From Pocillopora verrucosa (lineage: Eukaryota > Cnidaria > Anthozoa > Scleractinia > Pocilloporidae): a stretch of 64,000 nucleotides of DNA. The translations under genes and the position numbers were made by a program. Positions within the stretch are counted from its first letter, which is position 1, and each line of letters begins with the position of its first letter. Positions 37,346 through 48,720 of this stretch are shown one piece after another. Location: the NCBI RefSeq assembly GCF_036669915.1, contig NC_089319.1, positions 16,926,012-16,990,011 on the forward strand, read 5' to 3'. The notes under the pieces were generated by a model that saw only the letters and a list, made by a program, of their open reading frames with translations, was not told the DNA's origin and did no database searches.

Positions 37346-38231
37346 ATGAATGTTCGTTCTGAAGCAGGAGGAAGATCGAGATACCAAGATTTAATTCGAA
37401 GGTGAGTTAATCGAGTATTTGCTACCAAATCACAAGTTTTATTAGAATTTCTTAAATTCAAACTAGATTTCTAAATTTTGACATCTTTGGGAGTTAAAAC
37501 CATCCTATATTAAGAACACATTCTCCTCCTCCTTCCTCGACTGGATGAAAACTTGTTTTCCACGCCTTGCGAGATAGCTAGTTGACGAAACCAAATCGTA
37601 GTAAGCCAACAGAGGTCACATCCATTTTAAGTTAGTTCGAGATCAATTTTTGCGAGCGGAGCTCAATGTTCAGAATTAATTATATATACTCAAAATTATA
37701 CCCAAATAGTTTGAAAAAAAATGCCTTCTTGCTCATCGATATTGGTTTTGATTTAGGTTCCTGGTTATAAGTGAAATGGCATCTTCGCACTCACTGGTAA
37801 GTGTCTTATATCACTACTCACCCTTTATGCACGGATGAAATAGAACCGGCCCACAACGTAATGCGAAAAGAAATCATACACCAGTATATCTTAAAAAACT
37901 AATCTTTGAAAGAAGAAAGAAATTGCTTTAAATTAAAAGCAATATGCCTACTCATATTTGTCTGCATATGTGCAATGCTCGTTTTCATAGATTTTCAATA
38001 TCTAATTTTCGACTCTTAATATACACACAAGTTTTAAATTTCTCCTTACCTGATTTTTTTCAAGTTGATGTTATGTGCGTTTGTTTTTATTTTTGTGAAT
38101 TTTATTTTTTTTTGTTTACCCTGATTACTGTATTTTATGTCTATGTAAGGGGGGGGGGGGGGAGCTCATGGTAAAAAGCTCGATGGTTTCCAAGTGAGCC
38201 TCTTCACCAGGAAGAATGAATGTAGTAAAGA

Positions 38232-38266
<35 letters not shown>

Positions 38267-38402
38267 TGAGCACTCTGGCATGGCTTAGATGATCCCACAT
38301 ATGTGAGATCACTTGGGGTGGCTATATAGTCTTACCTCCATCCTAGCATCAGCACTGCACTGATGAGGCCCAGAAGGCCGAAACAGTACTGTCTGCAGTT
38401 AG

Positions 38403-38436
<34 letters not shown>

Positions 38437-41400
38437 CTAACTGCATATATATGCATATATAACTATATATAACATGCATATATAACATGCATATATAACT
38501 ATATATATATATATATATCAAAGGAACACAGAGTAAGTGAAAAATTTTTATGCTTTATATTTGGTGAGTAGCGCGTTCATCTTTTGGGAAAAAATGAAAA
38601 TTTGTTTTCATATTCTCAAACCTAATAGAGTGTTTCGGATCTCTCATTTTTGTAACACTTCATTGTAAATTTATCCGGTGGAGGTGACATTACTTATTGA
38701 CAGCATCATTTCTCTGTAACCATTCTTCATGACGTTTCTTCACCACAGTTTCTAGAGAGTGCACCTGAACATATAGAGGGAAGGAGCGGTAATGACACCC
38801 TAGAGAGGTGAGAATCGTTACTTGATGTACCAAAATTTGTTTTGTAGATCACCTCTGATCAGAGACACCTTTTCGATTTGGAAGAAGAGCACAGGAAGTA
38901 AAATTTCAGTTTAAGGTCCATCAATACCGTCATGAGTATAGACTACGTTCTAGACAACGTGAAAGAAGTGTACGTTCGGCCCAGTTTGCTGTCGTTTGGT
39001 CCATTTCTAAAGTAGTAGCTAGGTGTAAATTGGGGCATTTTTGTGTAGTTGGGTGTAGTTTGAGCTGGTCTGCTGTAGTTGGAGCAGTTTGGTGTAAGTT
39101 GATATAATTTGGAGTAATTGGTGTAGATCAGTGAAGTTTGGTGTAGTTGATGTAGTTTGGTGCAAGTTGATGTGGTTGGTGTAGTTAGGTGTGGCTGATG
39201 TAGCTTGATGTTCCTGGCGTTGTTGGTATGGCTGGTGTAGATTGGTGCAGAGCCTTATGAATGTCTAAAACTATTAAAGGTTAAATTGATTGTCAACTGA
39301 TTAAATAGCGTTTATAAGAGGAGTAGTCAGAGGAAAAAAAGGGAAGACGGAATTATGAGAAATAATATGCGTGTTTCATCTGATTTTCAGTGTTGATATA
39401 CTGTCTGATGAAATGAGTGGAATACTGGAAAGTGTCTGTGACGTGCAGGTAAGCCATGCTCTCCTACAACGAATTAATTATGAAAATCAATCAGTTGTGC
39501 AGAATGTTTTTGATATAAATCTATTTTCACTCTTAAGGGTTTCAAGAATTCGATAATTTAGGCTCATTTTACGCTGTGCATCAACAATACAATGTTAACG
39601 CGTGTACCTCAACTCAAACTGAATCAAAAGGCCGATAATCTAGATGTAAAACATATGTGGAAGATCAAAAAAATCTGCTTATTAATGCATAAACATCTAT
39701 TTGTTTTCAAAATCAGGATAGTTCGGGAATCCCACCTGTATTGAGCGAGACCTCAAGGTAAGTCCATTTAGTAGACAATTATTTATTCCGTAAGAGAAAC
39801 TTACCGGGTGTAATAATGTGCAAAAATATCAGAATGAAAAGCATGATATCAAAGAAAGAGAAATCAGGTTAATATAGATCAAGAGTTTAATTGTGGTTTT
39901 TCTTCTCTTTTATCTTTCATGTTGTTTTCTTTCAGAGACAGGGAGGTGAAGAAAGAAGTCAACTCACGGACTATAAGAATAAGAGAATGGATACTAGATC
40001 AGGTGGGTAAGGAAACTGCATGACTTGGTCTTAGGTCCACAAACTTCAAACCTCAAACCCTGGCTGGTAATTATCAATTAGAGAAACAAACAATGATGAG
40101 AACAACGTAGTTACAACTGAAATCTCCAATCAGTCCTTAGTTCCTAACACTGCACAAGGTCACCCTCAAGAGGCTAACCAAATAAAGTTCTGTGACAGTC
40201 AAGTGATTCTTAGGGACGGACCATTACTTCTCTGGAGAGGGGTATGAGAAATGTTCTTCTACAAACATTTTTTTCCAACATCATCTTCGTGCAAACATTT
40301 TTTTTTTCCATTTCTTTTTCAGTGTTCTTTTTATTTGGGCTAAATGTTGCCATTGCCTTACTGAAATATTTTACGAATGTGTAATGTATGTCAAGAACTA
40401 CAGCTGCTTGAACCATTTTGTCTATCGTTTTCTGGATTTTATTCGTTTGTGTCGTTCATGAAATTAATTGACTTCTGAAATATGTATTAAGTTGCAATGA
40501 TAAATATAACCAAGATCGAAGAATATTATTTTTTACATACAGTTTTGAGGAAAATACCTGATATATGAGGTTTTGTAGTAGGACAAAATGTTGACAAGTA
40601 ACGTTGAGGTTTGATTGCCACAATAAGTTCCCATTTTTTCAAGAAATCTTCAGACAGTCATTTTCCGATTTGTCATTTGCTTAATACAGAGTGACCACAT
40701 TTTAGTGCCCAAATTGTGTTAATTTTTATACTAATGCTTCAAGTTGTTATGTTATCTTTTCTAATTTCAGTTTTGGTTATGATATTTTTTAATATCTTAC
40801 CTGACTTCTCCGCAAACATTTTTTTTACCTTATCACGTTTGCAAACAATTTATTTTGTCTTTTCAGACCTTGCAAACAATTTTTCCAATATTTCTTATAC
40901 CTCCCCTTCCAGAAAAATAATGGTCCGTCCCTTACCACACCATATTTTGAGCTCTAGGAGAGTACTTTGCGTCAGTGGGAGAGTATAACAGGGTAATTTA
41001 GTAGTATCGACTGAGTTTAAACTCATTACGGCGGCCAATTTACGTTATTAACTCAGTTGATAATACTAAATTAATCAGTCTGGAGCAGTCTGGTGTAATT
41101 TGGTGTAGTTGGTGCATTTCAGTGTGGTTGATGTAGTTTGGTGCTCTTGCTGTTGTTGGTGTAGTTCGGTGTAATTTGGTCTAGTTTAGTATAGTTGGTG
41201 CAGTAGGATATAGTTTGGTGCAATTGGTGTGCTTGGCATACGTCGATGTGGTTTGGTGCAGTTTGGTGTACTTTGGTGTAGCCTTGTGTAGTCTGGAGCA
41301 GTTTGGCACAGTTTGGTGTAATCATGATAGCGGAGCTCGAGGAGCGTAGCCCCATAGTTATACAAAATAGTAGTAACCCATCAAGCCGAGAAAATTTGGA

Positions 41401-42346
41401 TGTACGACCCTACGACCGTACAACCGACCGTACAAGGTGCTACTTTTAGCATGCACGGCTAACTGTACCGCGAGCACTATCTTATAATCAGTCCTCTACA
41501 CGGACACGGAGAAGTTGCGAATGAAAGTCCATTAATATTACCACGCACTTTATCCATAGTAGGAGCTTTAGTTTTGCTGAAGAGAAGTGCGGGGAAAAAA
41601 AAAGTGAGCTCCGCTTTTAGGCTTGCCTAAATCTATATATTATTTGGTGCAATAAGTGTGGGCTGTTGTTGCTGCTATAGTTTGGTGTAGATGGTGTAGT
41701 TGACGTGGGTATGTGCATTTCTGTGCAGTTGGCGTAACTGTTTGTAATTGGCTTACTTTTGTGCAGTTTGAGTTAGTTGGTGTAGTTTATCATTTCGTTG
41801 GAGCAATTTAGTGTAGTTTGATGAAGTTTTGTGTAATTAGTGTGCTTTGGGGAAGTTGGTGTAGCTGGTGTGCTTTGTTATAGTTTGGTGTGGTTGGTGT
41901 AGTTTCGTGAAGGTGGTGTAGTTTTTTGTATTTTTATCAATCAAGTATGAAAATACGAGACCATGAATTAACAAGCAGAAATATGCGTGATCACTGTTTT
42001 ACCCTATTCTTACCGTAATAAGATCAAATCTTTAACTACGTTCATGAAGTCCTAGATATAAAATCACTCTCCAGGTAAACGCCAAGAATTAACCCATCCT
42101 GTAAGCACAAATAAAGCGCAGAACATTTTGGTTTAAGTTATTCACGCTGTCCTCAATCGTTATGACTGCTGCACAGTCATTAAATGTGGGATTATAACGA
42201 TCACCTTCAGAACGAATGAAAATATTATCATCACAAACGTTCAGTACTTTCTAGCCTAGTAAGGGTTTTCTTTTGACGACTAATTAAAGCTGTAATGTCT
42301 TTGTATAAGATTTCGTTCTTTTATTTCACAGGCAACTGAAGGATAA
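37346..42346 (+). CDS. Unrecognised small multi-exon gene, about 108 residues
   Basis: Seven short exons join in consistent phase with GT-AG borders: 37346-37401, 37757-37796, 38848-38897, 39391-39448, 39717-39757, 39936-40002, 42332-42346. They run from ATG to TAA and total 327 nt. The product is acidic then basic, with segments such as ITSDQRHLFDLEEEHR, VDILSDEMSGILESVCDVQ and RTIRIREWILDQ. There is no signal peptide, membrane segment or known domain. A further exon-like piece at 38749-38807 is open but, if included, throws the next exon out of frame and stops at 38914; it may be a cassette or poison exon. The introns carry a LINE-free mix of microsatellites, the ribozyme and minisatellites. 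Block 2 repeats the later exons, which supports their reality. Function unknown. Confidence 0.5.
38149..38162. repeat. Poly-G run of 14
   Basis: An uninterrupted run of 14 G. It could adopt a quadruplex and is prone to assembly length error. Confidence 0.9.
38233..38262. repeat. (TA)n microsatellite upstream of the ribozyme
   Basis: About 15 TA units directly before the sequence carrying the hammerhead motif. TA repeats are favoured insertion sites of Penelope-like elements. Confidence 0.85.
38354..38399 (+). ncRNA. Hammerhead ribozyme, type I
   Basis: All conserved core bases are present. Stem I pairs ACTGCA (38354-38359) with TGCAGT (38394-38399), 6 of 6. CUGAUGA is at 38360-38366. Stem II pairs GGCC (38367-38370) with GGCC (38376-38379) around loop CAGAA. 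GAAA is at 38380-38383. Stem III pairs ACAG (383-386) with CTGT (389-392) around a two-base UA loop. The predicted cleavage is after C38393 (GUC). Such type I motifs with minimal stem III are known from animal Penelope-like elements and retrozymes. Flanking TA repeats agree. No reverse transcriptase belonging to it was found nearby, so it is probably a short or truncated, non-autonomous copy. Confidence 0.92.
38396..38443. repeat. Perfect TA-centred palindrome at the ribozyme 3' end
   Basis: GCAGTTAGTTAT and its complement ATAACTAACTGC bracket about 12 TA units. The left arm overlaps ribozyme stem I. Further palindromic TATGCATATA sequence follows to about 38,515. Confidence 0.85.
39000..39250. 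repeat. TTGGTGTAG-type minisatellite, intronic
   Basis: Degenerate units around GTTTGGTGTAGTTG fill this part of the intron between the third and fourth exons of the small gene. On the minus strand one frame is free of stops, giving Thr/Pro/Asn/His-rich spurious ORFs. Confidence 0.75.
40992..41073. mobile_element. Palindromic MITE copy (GGTAATTTAGTATTATC family)
   Basis: Left arm GGTAATTTAGTAGTATC and right arm GATAATACTAAATTA bracket CGGCCAATTTACG. The same family occurs at 51,554-51,631, 52,044-52,119 and 58,311-58,616. Confidence 0.6.
41090..41330. repeat. TTGGTGTAG-type minisatellite
   Basis: The same degenerate unit as at 39,000. It lies in the long last intron of the small gene, directly beside a MITE copy. 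Confidence 0.75.
41640..41940. repeat. TTGGTGTAG-type minisatellite
   Basis: Continuation of the intronic array after an unrelated stretch at 41,340-41,640. The block 2 counterpart is 52,400-52,690. Confidence 0.75.
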
Positions 42347-42929
42347 AAAAAGGAACCGAAGTAATTTAATATGTTTTAGTTTTCTGTAATGGGTTACTAT
42401 AAGGATTAATAGTAAAAATAAATTTGAGTTGTATATTTTAAATTATTTTAAAGGATAGGCTCTTTCAAATTTTATTTTCTGTCAATGAAAAGAATTTTAC
42501 CCATATCTTGAGCTATGACAGTGAAAACATCTCATTAAGATGGAATTCTTTACAATCCTTAAATGTTCAATAAAAAACCACTGTTTACCTACATGCTTCA
42601 TCTTTGTAATATGTCAGAATATGCAACACACAAAACGTTCAATTGCGATTATCTTATAGCTTTGGGGTGCTAAAAGAAATGGAAACTCAAGTAGGTCATC
42701 GCCTCTAAATATTCATTAAAGTATGTGGTACCCGAACGAACCTCTAGTTGCCATTGATTCATTAGTTCCTCTTCTTTGCGAGCTAAGCCCAGAAAATAGG
42801 CCATTTTACAGTTGTGTACTTAGTTGCCAAGCCTTTGATTTGGAGTGAGGCTGAAAGAAACTTCGTTGTGATAGAGACCGGTTTCTAGTTAACACGATAT
42901 CAAAATAATTTACATTTGAAAAGGAGCAA

Positions 42930-43357
42930 CGTCGAATGTTCGTTTGAATAAAAGCGATCGTTTCTAAAAAAATACTCGTTGCTGCAGTAACATTTTCAAC
43001 ATTTTTGTGATGAAATACTGCCGACGGTCGAGCAAACATGCAATGCCTCTGCTCACAAGTGAAATAACGAACTCCATCGAAGAATCCATCGTTCCCCCGT
43101 GGATGTGGATGGTCTAACTCGATTCCTCTCCACTACCGCCACTTGGGTCGCTTAGATAACCGATAAACCCGACGGCACCCAATATCCAAAAACATGCACT
43201 CTGTGGCCGATGGAAAGTTGATTTTCACCTCTCTCAATTAGGCCGGTCTCAGGAGCTTTGTCGTCGAGTGCAGTCGGTTTTGATTCGAAGTTCGTCTTCT
43301 GACTGTGATTTGTCGTCTCGACGACTGTTTGGACCGATTTTGATGTCCACATCCCAT
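42930..43357 (-). pseudogene. KY1-like 5' fragment, block 1
   Basis: It matches KY1 from the start codon (43357) through the CAP-Gly region to the IQ helix (AFIQTNIRR), then stops matching at about 42,930. A single-base deletion right after MGCG shifts the frame, another shift occurs near 43,180, and the rest of the gene is absent. The KY1 5' flank is also present to about 43,680. The block 2 copy at 53,375-53,803 shares the early deletion, so both descend from one broken ancestor. Confidence 0.8.
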
Positions 43358-45020
43358 TGTTGGCTGAAAGAAACAATGGCCACTGTCGTCGCTTGTTTAG
43401 TGTAGCACGAGAGAACAACTGCGCCTCAATAATCTGTTCTTGTGTTCTAATGAAAAAGGGAACGTTGCTTATAGCAACATAATAAGTCGATTGCCATGAT
43501 CAGTCATGGATGATCACTGAAAGAGCAACAGCAAGGTTAACTAATGTAAATGGCAGCCATAAAGCAAAAAAAGCAGTAAAAAAGCTTCATTTCCTATGTT
43601 TCACCTTGTGTCGATATATAAGTACGATGGCCATCGGCAATAATTACAACATGTGCTTCAAACACGAGAAGGCTTAAGTATGCAGGTTATTTCAGCGGGA
43701 GTCATCATTATGTATTTTTTTGGCAAAATCAGGATCCGGGTGTTCAGGAGTTTGGGATCACGGATCAAACGTTATTGGAAAATAAACGAAAATTAATAAT
43801 AGAAAAAAATAGAAACAAAGTAATAAATGATAAACGCATCATCGGCAGAAATATTGGACAAGATGGCGGCCGCGCTTGCGCATTTCGTCCATAATGGCGT
43901 CTAAATAATTTAAGAAACGGTATGGAAATTTATAAAATTTCTAAAATATAACAATCAGGAGCTCATGGTTCCGTCTGCTCTCGATCGAGACATATTCAGT
44001 ACTGATTCTGCTATTCATCAAACCTCACAGGGACTCGATAAATAAAAACCACTTACTCCCCGAGCCAGTTCTTTTATCATTGATTATTGACCTAGGTCGC
44101 CATACATTTCTTCAAAATCCGTCGTTCTCCATCTCAAACACTCGCCTATTACAGGAAAGTGCATCAATAAAGTCAACTGCTCTCGATCGAGTTGACTGCT
44201 ACAGAGTTCGAAGCGTCCAAATATCCTGTAAAATTGCCATTTCCTCCTATCAAAAAAGTTCCCAACGCGCCAGAATATCCCTTATTTTCCATGTTGAGTA
44301 AGTGACGCCATATTGAAAACTATGACTGAAATAGTCAAACACGAGCAACGCTGATCTTCGAATCGTCGGCCATATTTGTTTATGTTCTTGCAGGGAAATA
44401 AATTAGTTCTCGGTCCTTTTCGGAATAAAAATTTGCCAGGCATTGAATGCAAATTCAGTAGTCTTAGCGCGAAAATTAAATTAAAGCAAATCAAAATTCT
44501 GACATCATGTCATCGCTCTGCCTCGAAAAATCCCAAAGATTTACTTGCAGGTCTTCTTTTCTTTTTCTTTTCATCAAATAGAAGATCTGCGGTGCTCAAA
44601 TTGTATAAGTCATGGTACGAAACACTCTTCTTTGCAGATTGAGCCGTGATCACCGGCATATTGAATAATTCTCTTGATATTCTATTGTTCCGGAGTGTAA
44701 GACGATATACCGCTGATAATTGTTAGCGGGCTCGAAATATCCTTAATTTCTGGCGATGTACAACTGTTCAATAATAATTATACGCGAAATACTTGATTAA
44801 AGTTCGCCTGTTTACAACTTTTTGAGAAGTAACTTAGTTATCTTAGATCTCTTTGAAGACCACAAAGAATTTCCCTCGTGTGTTCTCTAATCAATGACAA
44901 TTATGCCAGACCGATAAAAACGGGAGTTTAAATGCTCTAGGCAACTTGTGAAATTGGAGTCTTAAAATAGGAAAACGATTCAACTCAAGCTCTCGTTCAA
45001 GAGACCAGTCATTTTTCCTC

Positions 45021-45140
45021 GCTCGGGTGGGGAGGGAGGATTTGGGGGAATGACATGTTTTTCAGGGGGAACGGAAGGGGGAGTCGTTATAAGCAGACTA
45101 TAAGGGGGGGGGGCTATAGAAAACTGACTGTCAAGGAAAG
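45021..45140. repeat. G-rich patch, block 1
   Basis: Several runs of four to ten G (GGTGGGGAGGGAGG and similar) occur; the counterpart is at 54,513-54,645. Potential quadruplex-forming sequence. No gene. Confidence 0.6.
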
Positions 45141-45344
45141 GGGGGGCATCAGAGTTCTACAGAGCCTAAGGGAGTATCAGGTAGAATTGAATTGTGGCAC
45201 AACTAGACTCCTCTGACCCCCTGCAAGGCGACAAATGATGACCAGTCCCTGAACTCACGATTAGAAAACGCAATGTGCTTCATTTGCTCACCAACGAAAT
45301 ATTTTTGGTCTTTAAAGTCGCATTTGGTTTAATTAGCTTAGGTA

Positions 45345-46421
45345 TAATACTTTGTATGTACAAAGAAACACTTGTTTTGTGCTGTCAATAGATAAATTTG
45401 TCCCAAAAACATTTAGTTTAAACTTCCCAGCTTTTGGCAGCTCACATGTTATGGCGGTCATCTTGTTTATGGGCATCAAACAGCCATGGCTTTAAAGCGA
45501 TACCGTAAGGATTAGAAAGTGTGACTTTAACATGGCTGACATGTGAAACGATGTTCTCCAACTGATCTATCGGCTCTAGTCCCCACTCCTTAAACTCGTC
45601 CTTCAGGTAGGAGAAGCCTGGCTTTGAGCTTGCCGCTTGATCAGACTTGATCATGAATGTCGCTAAATATTCACTGTCTTTGCTCTCAGGTTTTTTACCG
45701 AACACATTCAGCTGAAAAACGCCAGCTTCAGGCGCATGGGCCAGAATTGTACCAACACACTCCACTGTGTTACTGAAGCACAAACTGTTGTCAAGATGCT
45801 GTTTGTCCTTCATCAAATAACGAACCACTGATACATTATCCGGGGTCTTCAGCTTAACGGAGGCTCGTCCATCCGGGGCATAAATATTGTGCTGGGGTTC
45901 TTTGAGCTCCAGGCCCCACGAGACAAATCTGTCAGACAATCGCGGAAAGCCTGGTACAGGCTCTGCACCAGCGAGTGCATTTACGTAGTAGGTACACACA
46001 AACGTATCTGATTTTCTTTCGCCATAATACTTGGCAAACACTTTCAAAGTGTACTCCCCTGCAAATGGGCAATGCACCATTACTCGAAAACCACTCTCCG
46101 TTTTCTCTGAGTAGCAAAATGAAAATCCACCGAAGTCTTTTTTGAGTCTTTTTTCCTCTCCCATATGGTCAAGTTGGTCCACGATGTACGAAAATTGAAT
46201 GTTAAAGTTCTGTAATGAGATGAAAGCCTTTCAGTCGTCGAATACAATGTTCTCGAATGGATAATCGAGACTGAATCCTATTTCATAAAACTCACTTCCG
46301 GACTGTAGGAATTCGCCTCGATTTTTCTCAACTCCTCTTTTGGCCTGGATGATATACTCTATTCCACTATGCCATCTAGTATGGGTCACCTCGTCCCTTA
46401 CCTACAAATTCAGCTTGTATT
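45345..46421 (-). pseudogene. KY2-like 3' half, broken
   Basis: It matches the KY2 C-terminal beta-sandwich repeats from the VRDEVTHT region to the end (IVSHVSHVKVT and LKPWLFDA agree with KY2 rather than KY1). Homology starts abruptly at 46,421, where unrelated sequence leading into the SAM-like repeat is joined. An in-frame TGA occurs near 46,232 (FDD*KAF), and a deletion near 45,465 removes the KQIGNSCPVE region and shifts the frame. No triad, CAP-Gly or start remains. Confidence 0.85.
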
Positions 46422-46443
46422 CGGTGCTTTTGTCGTTATGATC

Positions 46444-47106
46444 GTCACCAATCTCCCGGAGGGCCTTAGAATTTAGAGGAAGTCAGGAAGGGCCTGAAAA
46501 ACAGAGAACGTCATTCCCCTTTCCAACCGTCTTGAAACGGAGGACATTTTGAGGGAGCTCCATCTAAAGAGTTAAGTAGGTCAATTTAGACGTGAATGGA
46601 TCGTTCCTTCCGCAATTTTGGCTTTGACAAAAGAGCAGATTGAGCTACTGGGTCTTTCGGTGATGGAGATCGTGTTTGATTGCGGTAACTTTGCAGAAAC
46701 TTCGAAGAAAACAGTGCTGAGACCTCCACTGGCAGTGAAAATGTAGCAACATCAAGTGAAAGACCTTCAGCTGACGCAATCCGCCAGATAATTGAGATGC
46801 AACCTTGGAGGCCAGTCAAAGATCTATCTCAGACCAATTCAAAGAAATCTGTCCACCAAATCTCTTATTCCTCAAAATTATTATTATAATAGTGATTCAG
46901 ATTCAGAGGGGCAGACCACCAAAGAGAGCCACACCCTGAAAAGTAAAGTTCATGCTTTACCAGTTGATAATCCTCTATAACTGCATAGTCCTCAAGCTGT
47001 TGACGAGCAGGATTTCGCTCCTGTAGTTTCCAGTCAACCCAGTGCCGTAGATGAAAAGGATCCTATTGACACTGTCATAAGTTATTGTAGGGCAAAAAAT
47101 ATTCAA
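46444..47106 (+). repeat. SAM-like-domain repeat, copy 2
   Basis: Same limits as copy 1 at 31,995-32,746 but about 90 bp shorter internally. It also directly follows a truncated KY sequence. The SAM-like frame is broken by small indels. Confidence 0.55.
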
Positions 47107-47569
47107 ATTGCGGGGTTATAAGAGTTCTGCAACAGTATCTCTTGTATACCCAAGCACACACATATTATGTTCATTACATCCTGTTAACAGGATAATAAAG
47201 TCTAAATTAAAGAAATATTTCTTTAAACAATCACTAAGAGTTCCTGGTAAACTTGGTCCATGCTGTTGATCTTTTAGCCTGACTTCATGCACCCAGATCC
47301 GCCACACAACTGAACAGCACATCTACAAGGGCTACTTGTCCACAATAGAAGGAAGGGTCATTTTTTTCTTCATATATGACTTTTTTATTATTCAGTAGAA
47401 TTCACAACTTCTCTTTGTTTGCTTCTTCAAATAGGTGGGAGAGGAAAAGGAGTGACTTTAGCCCATATTTTGTGGTTCACTACAGGGTAAGGTGAAGAAC
47501 CTCTCTCGGGATTTAAGCTGCATCTCACACCAAACGTGTCCAATACACCCAAACCGCTACGATTCCTCT
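47107..47569. other. No gene seen
   Basis: AT-rich sequence between the SAM-like repeat and the CpG-rich minisatellite, without supported features. Confidence 0.4.
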
Positions 47570-48170
47570 ACACTCGTTGACGAATCGACACACCGGAAGT
47601 CGAATCGTGTGTTACCATACCGGAAGTGGAGGGTGGTAAGCAATGTGTGAAAATGAGTAACACGCTATACCGGAAGTCGAATCGTGCGTTAACGTACCGG
47701 AAGTCGGGGGGCGTGAGAAATGTGTGAAAATGAGTAGCATGAAAAGAGAATTTACAACATGAACCTTCCACGTTCTAAAAGCGTGAAACGGCCGGAAGTC
47801 CGTTGTCAGAATATTATAAATATTAAAAATGAACCTTCTTCCTTCCTAAAGCGTTAAACAGGGAAATTAAATGTTGATGAATCGACACGATTCGCACGGG
47901 TCGTAAAGCAAAGTCGATCCGTCTCACCGGAAGTCGATTCGCAAAAGAAGGCAGTACATACTTCAGCGTTAAATTGGAGTATTATTTTCAATGTTGACGA
48001 AACGACACGATTCGTACAGGTCGACTAGACTCGTCATTAGTGAAGTCATCCGTCGCCGGAAGTCGATCAGTAGAAGTAAGCGTTAAATTAGGGTGTTCAA
48101 TGTTGACGAATCGACACGATTCGCACGGGTCCACTTGACTCGTTATTAGCAAAGTCGATCCGTCTCTGTT
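47570..48170. repeat. CpG-rich minisatellite with recurrent CCGGAAGT
   Basis: Units of roughly 110-125 bp begin near AATGTTGACGAATCGACACG (47,870, 47,990, 48,100). Shorter units occur before 47,800. CCGGAAGT appears about seven times, in the same orientation. This is the core of ETS-family binding sites, though here it may simply be part of the repeat. Not coding. Confidence 0.65.
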
Positions 48171-48350
48171 TCTGATAGAAATGTAAATTATTTGTTGTAG
48201 GTTTCCCCGATTCTCAGAATACAGAAAATTGGGTGATTTAACGGTGCATTTGAGGGAAAGACTGCGAAGAAGTGGAGCAAGTTATACAAAGCCCGTCAAG
48301 GGCCTCTGTTCTGCTCGTGAAATCTCTTGTTTCGTGTTCACCACCATGAT

Positions 48351-48720
48351 TAGGGACTTTAAGCAAACCACGACGGCGACGGCAACGAGGACATGGAAAA
48401 ACAAAAGATGTAATTGGCAGAACAATAGCTCAGCGCGTGCGTTTTAAAACTTTGTACATTTCTTAGCCGTTCCATGCAAAACAACAACGTGAAATCACCA
48501 CAATTTGCGTCGTCTGCGAACCGAAACCGCGACGGCAAATTATTTCAGTTTCCATTTGGAACTCAACGCTTCTTTTATACCTTCTGCTGAAGTTGAGGTG
48601 TGGCGCCGTATGAGACGGTAAACACATGTAACCATTTTTGGAATTCTAATTAAAGGCAGAAATTTATTTTTTAATCGAAGTCTTCCTTGGCGTTGCCGTC
48701 CTGACTGCTTAAGGTCCCTA
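48351..48720. mobile_element. MITE with TAGGGAC/GTCCCTA ends
   Basis: The left end TAGGGACTTTAAGCA with CGACGGCGACGGCAACG is mirrored by CGTTGCCGTC and TGCTTAAGGTCCCTA at the right. It is about 370 bp with no ORF. Flanking T/TTA suggests a TA target. Confidence 0.6.

Larger units (their letters stand above)
36044..45475. repeat. Segmental duplication, block 1
   Basis: Shares an ordered series of segments with 49,372-54,950. These include AACAGCTAGACATCACACGC-type sequence at 36,097 (compare 49,424), a TTCAGCCAATCAGAGGAGAG segment at 36,373 (49,711), exons of a small gene, TTGGTGTAG minisatellites, a KY1-like 5' fragment with its flank, a G-rich patch at 45,021, and KY2-like 3' sequence. Block 1 has material at 43,840-44,750 that block 2 lacks. 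Confidence 0.7.
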
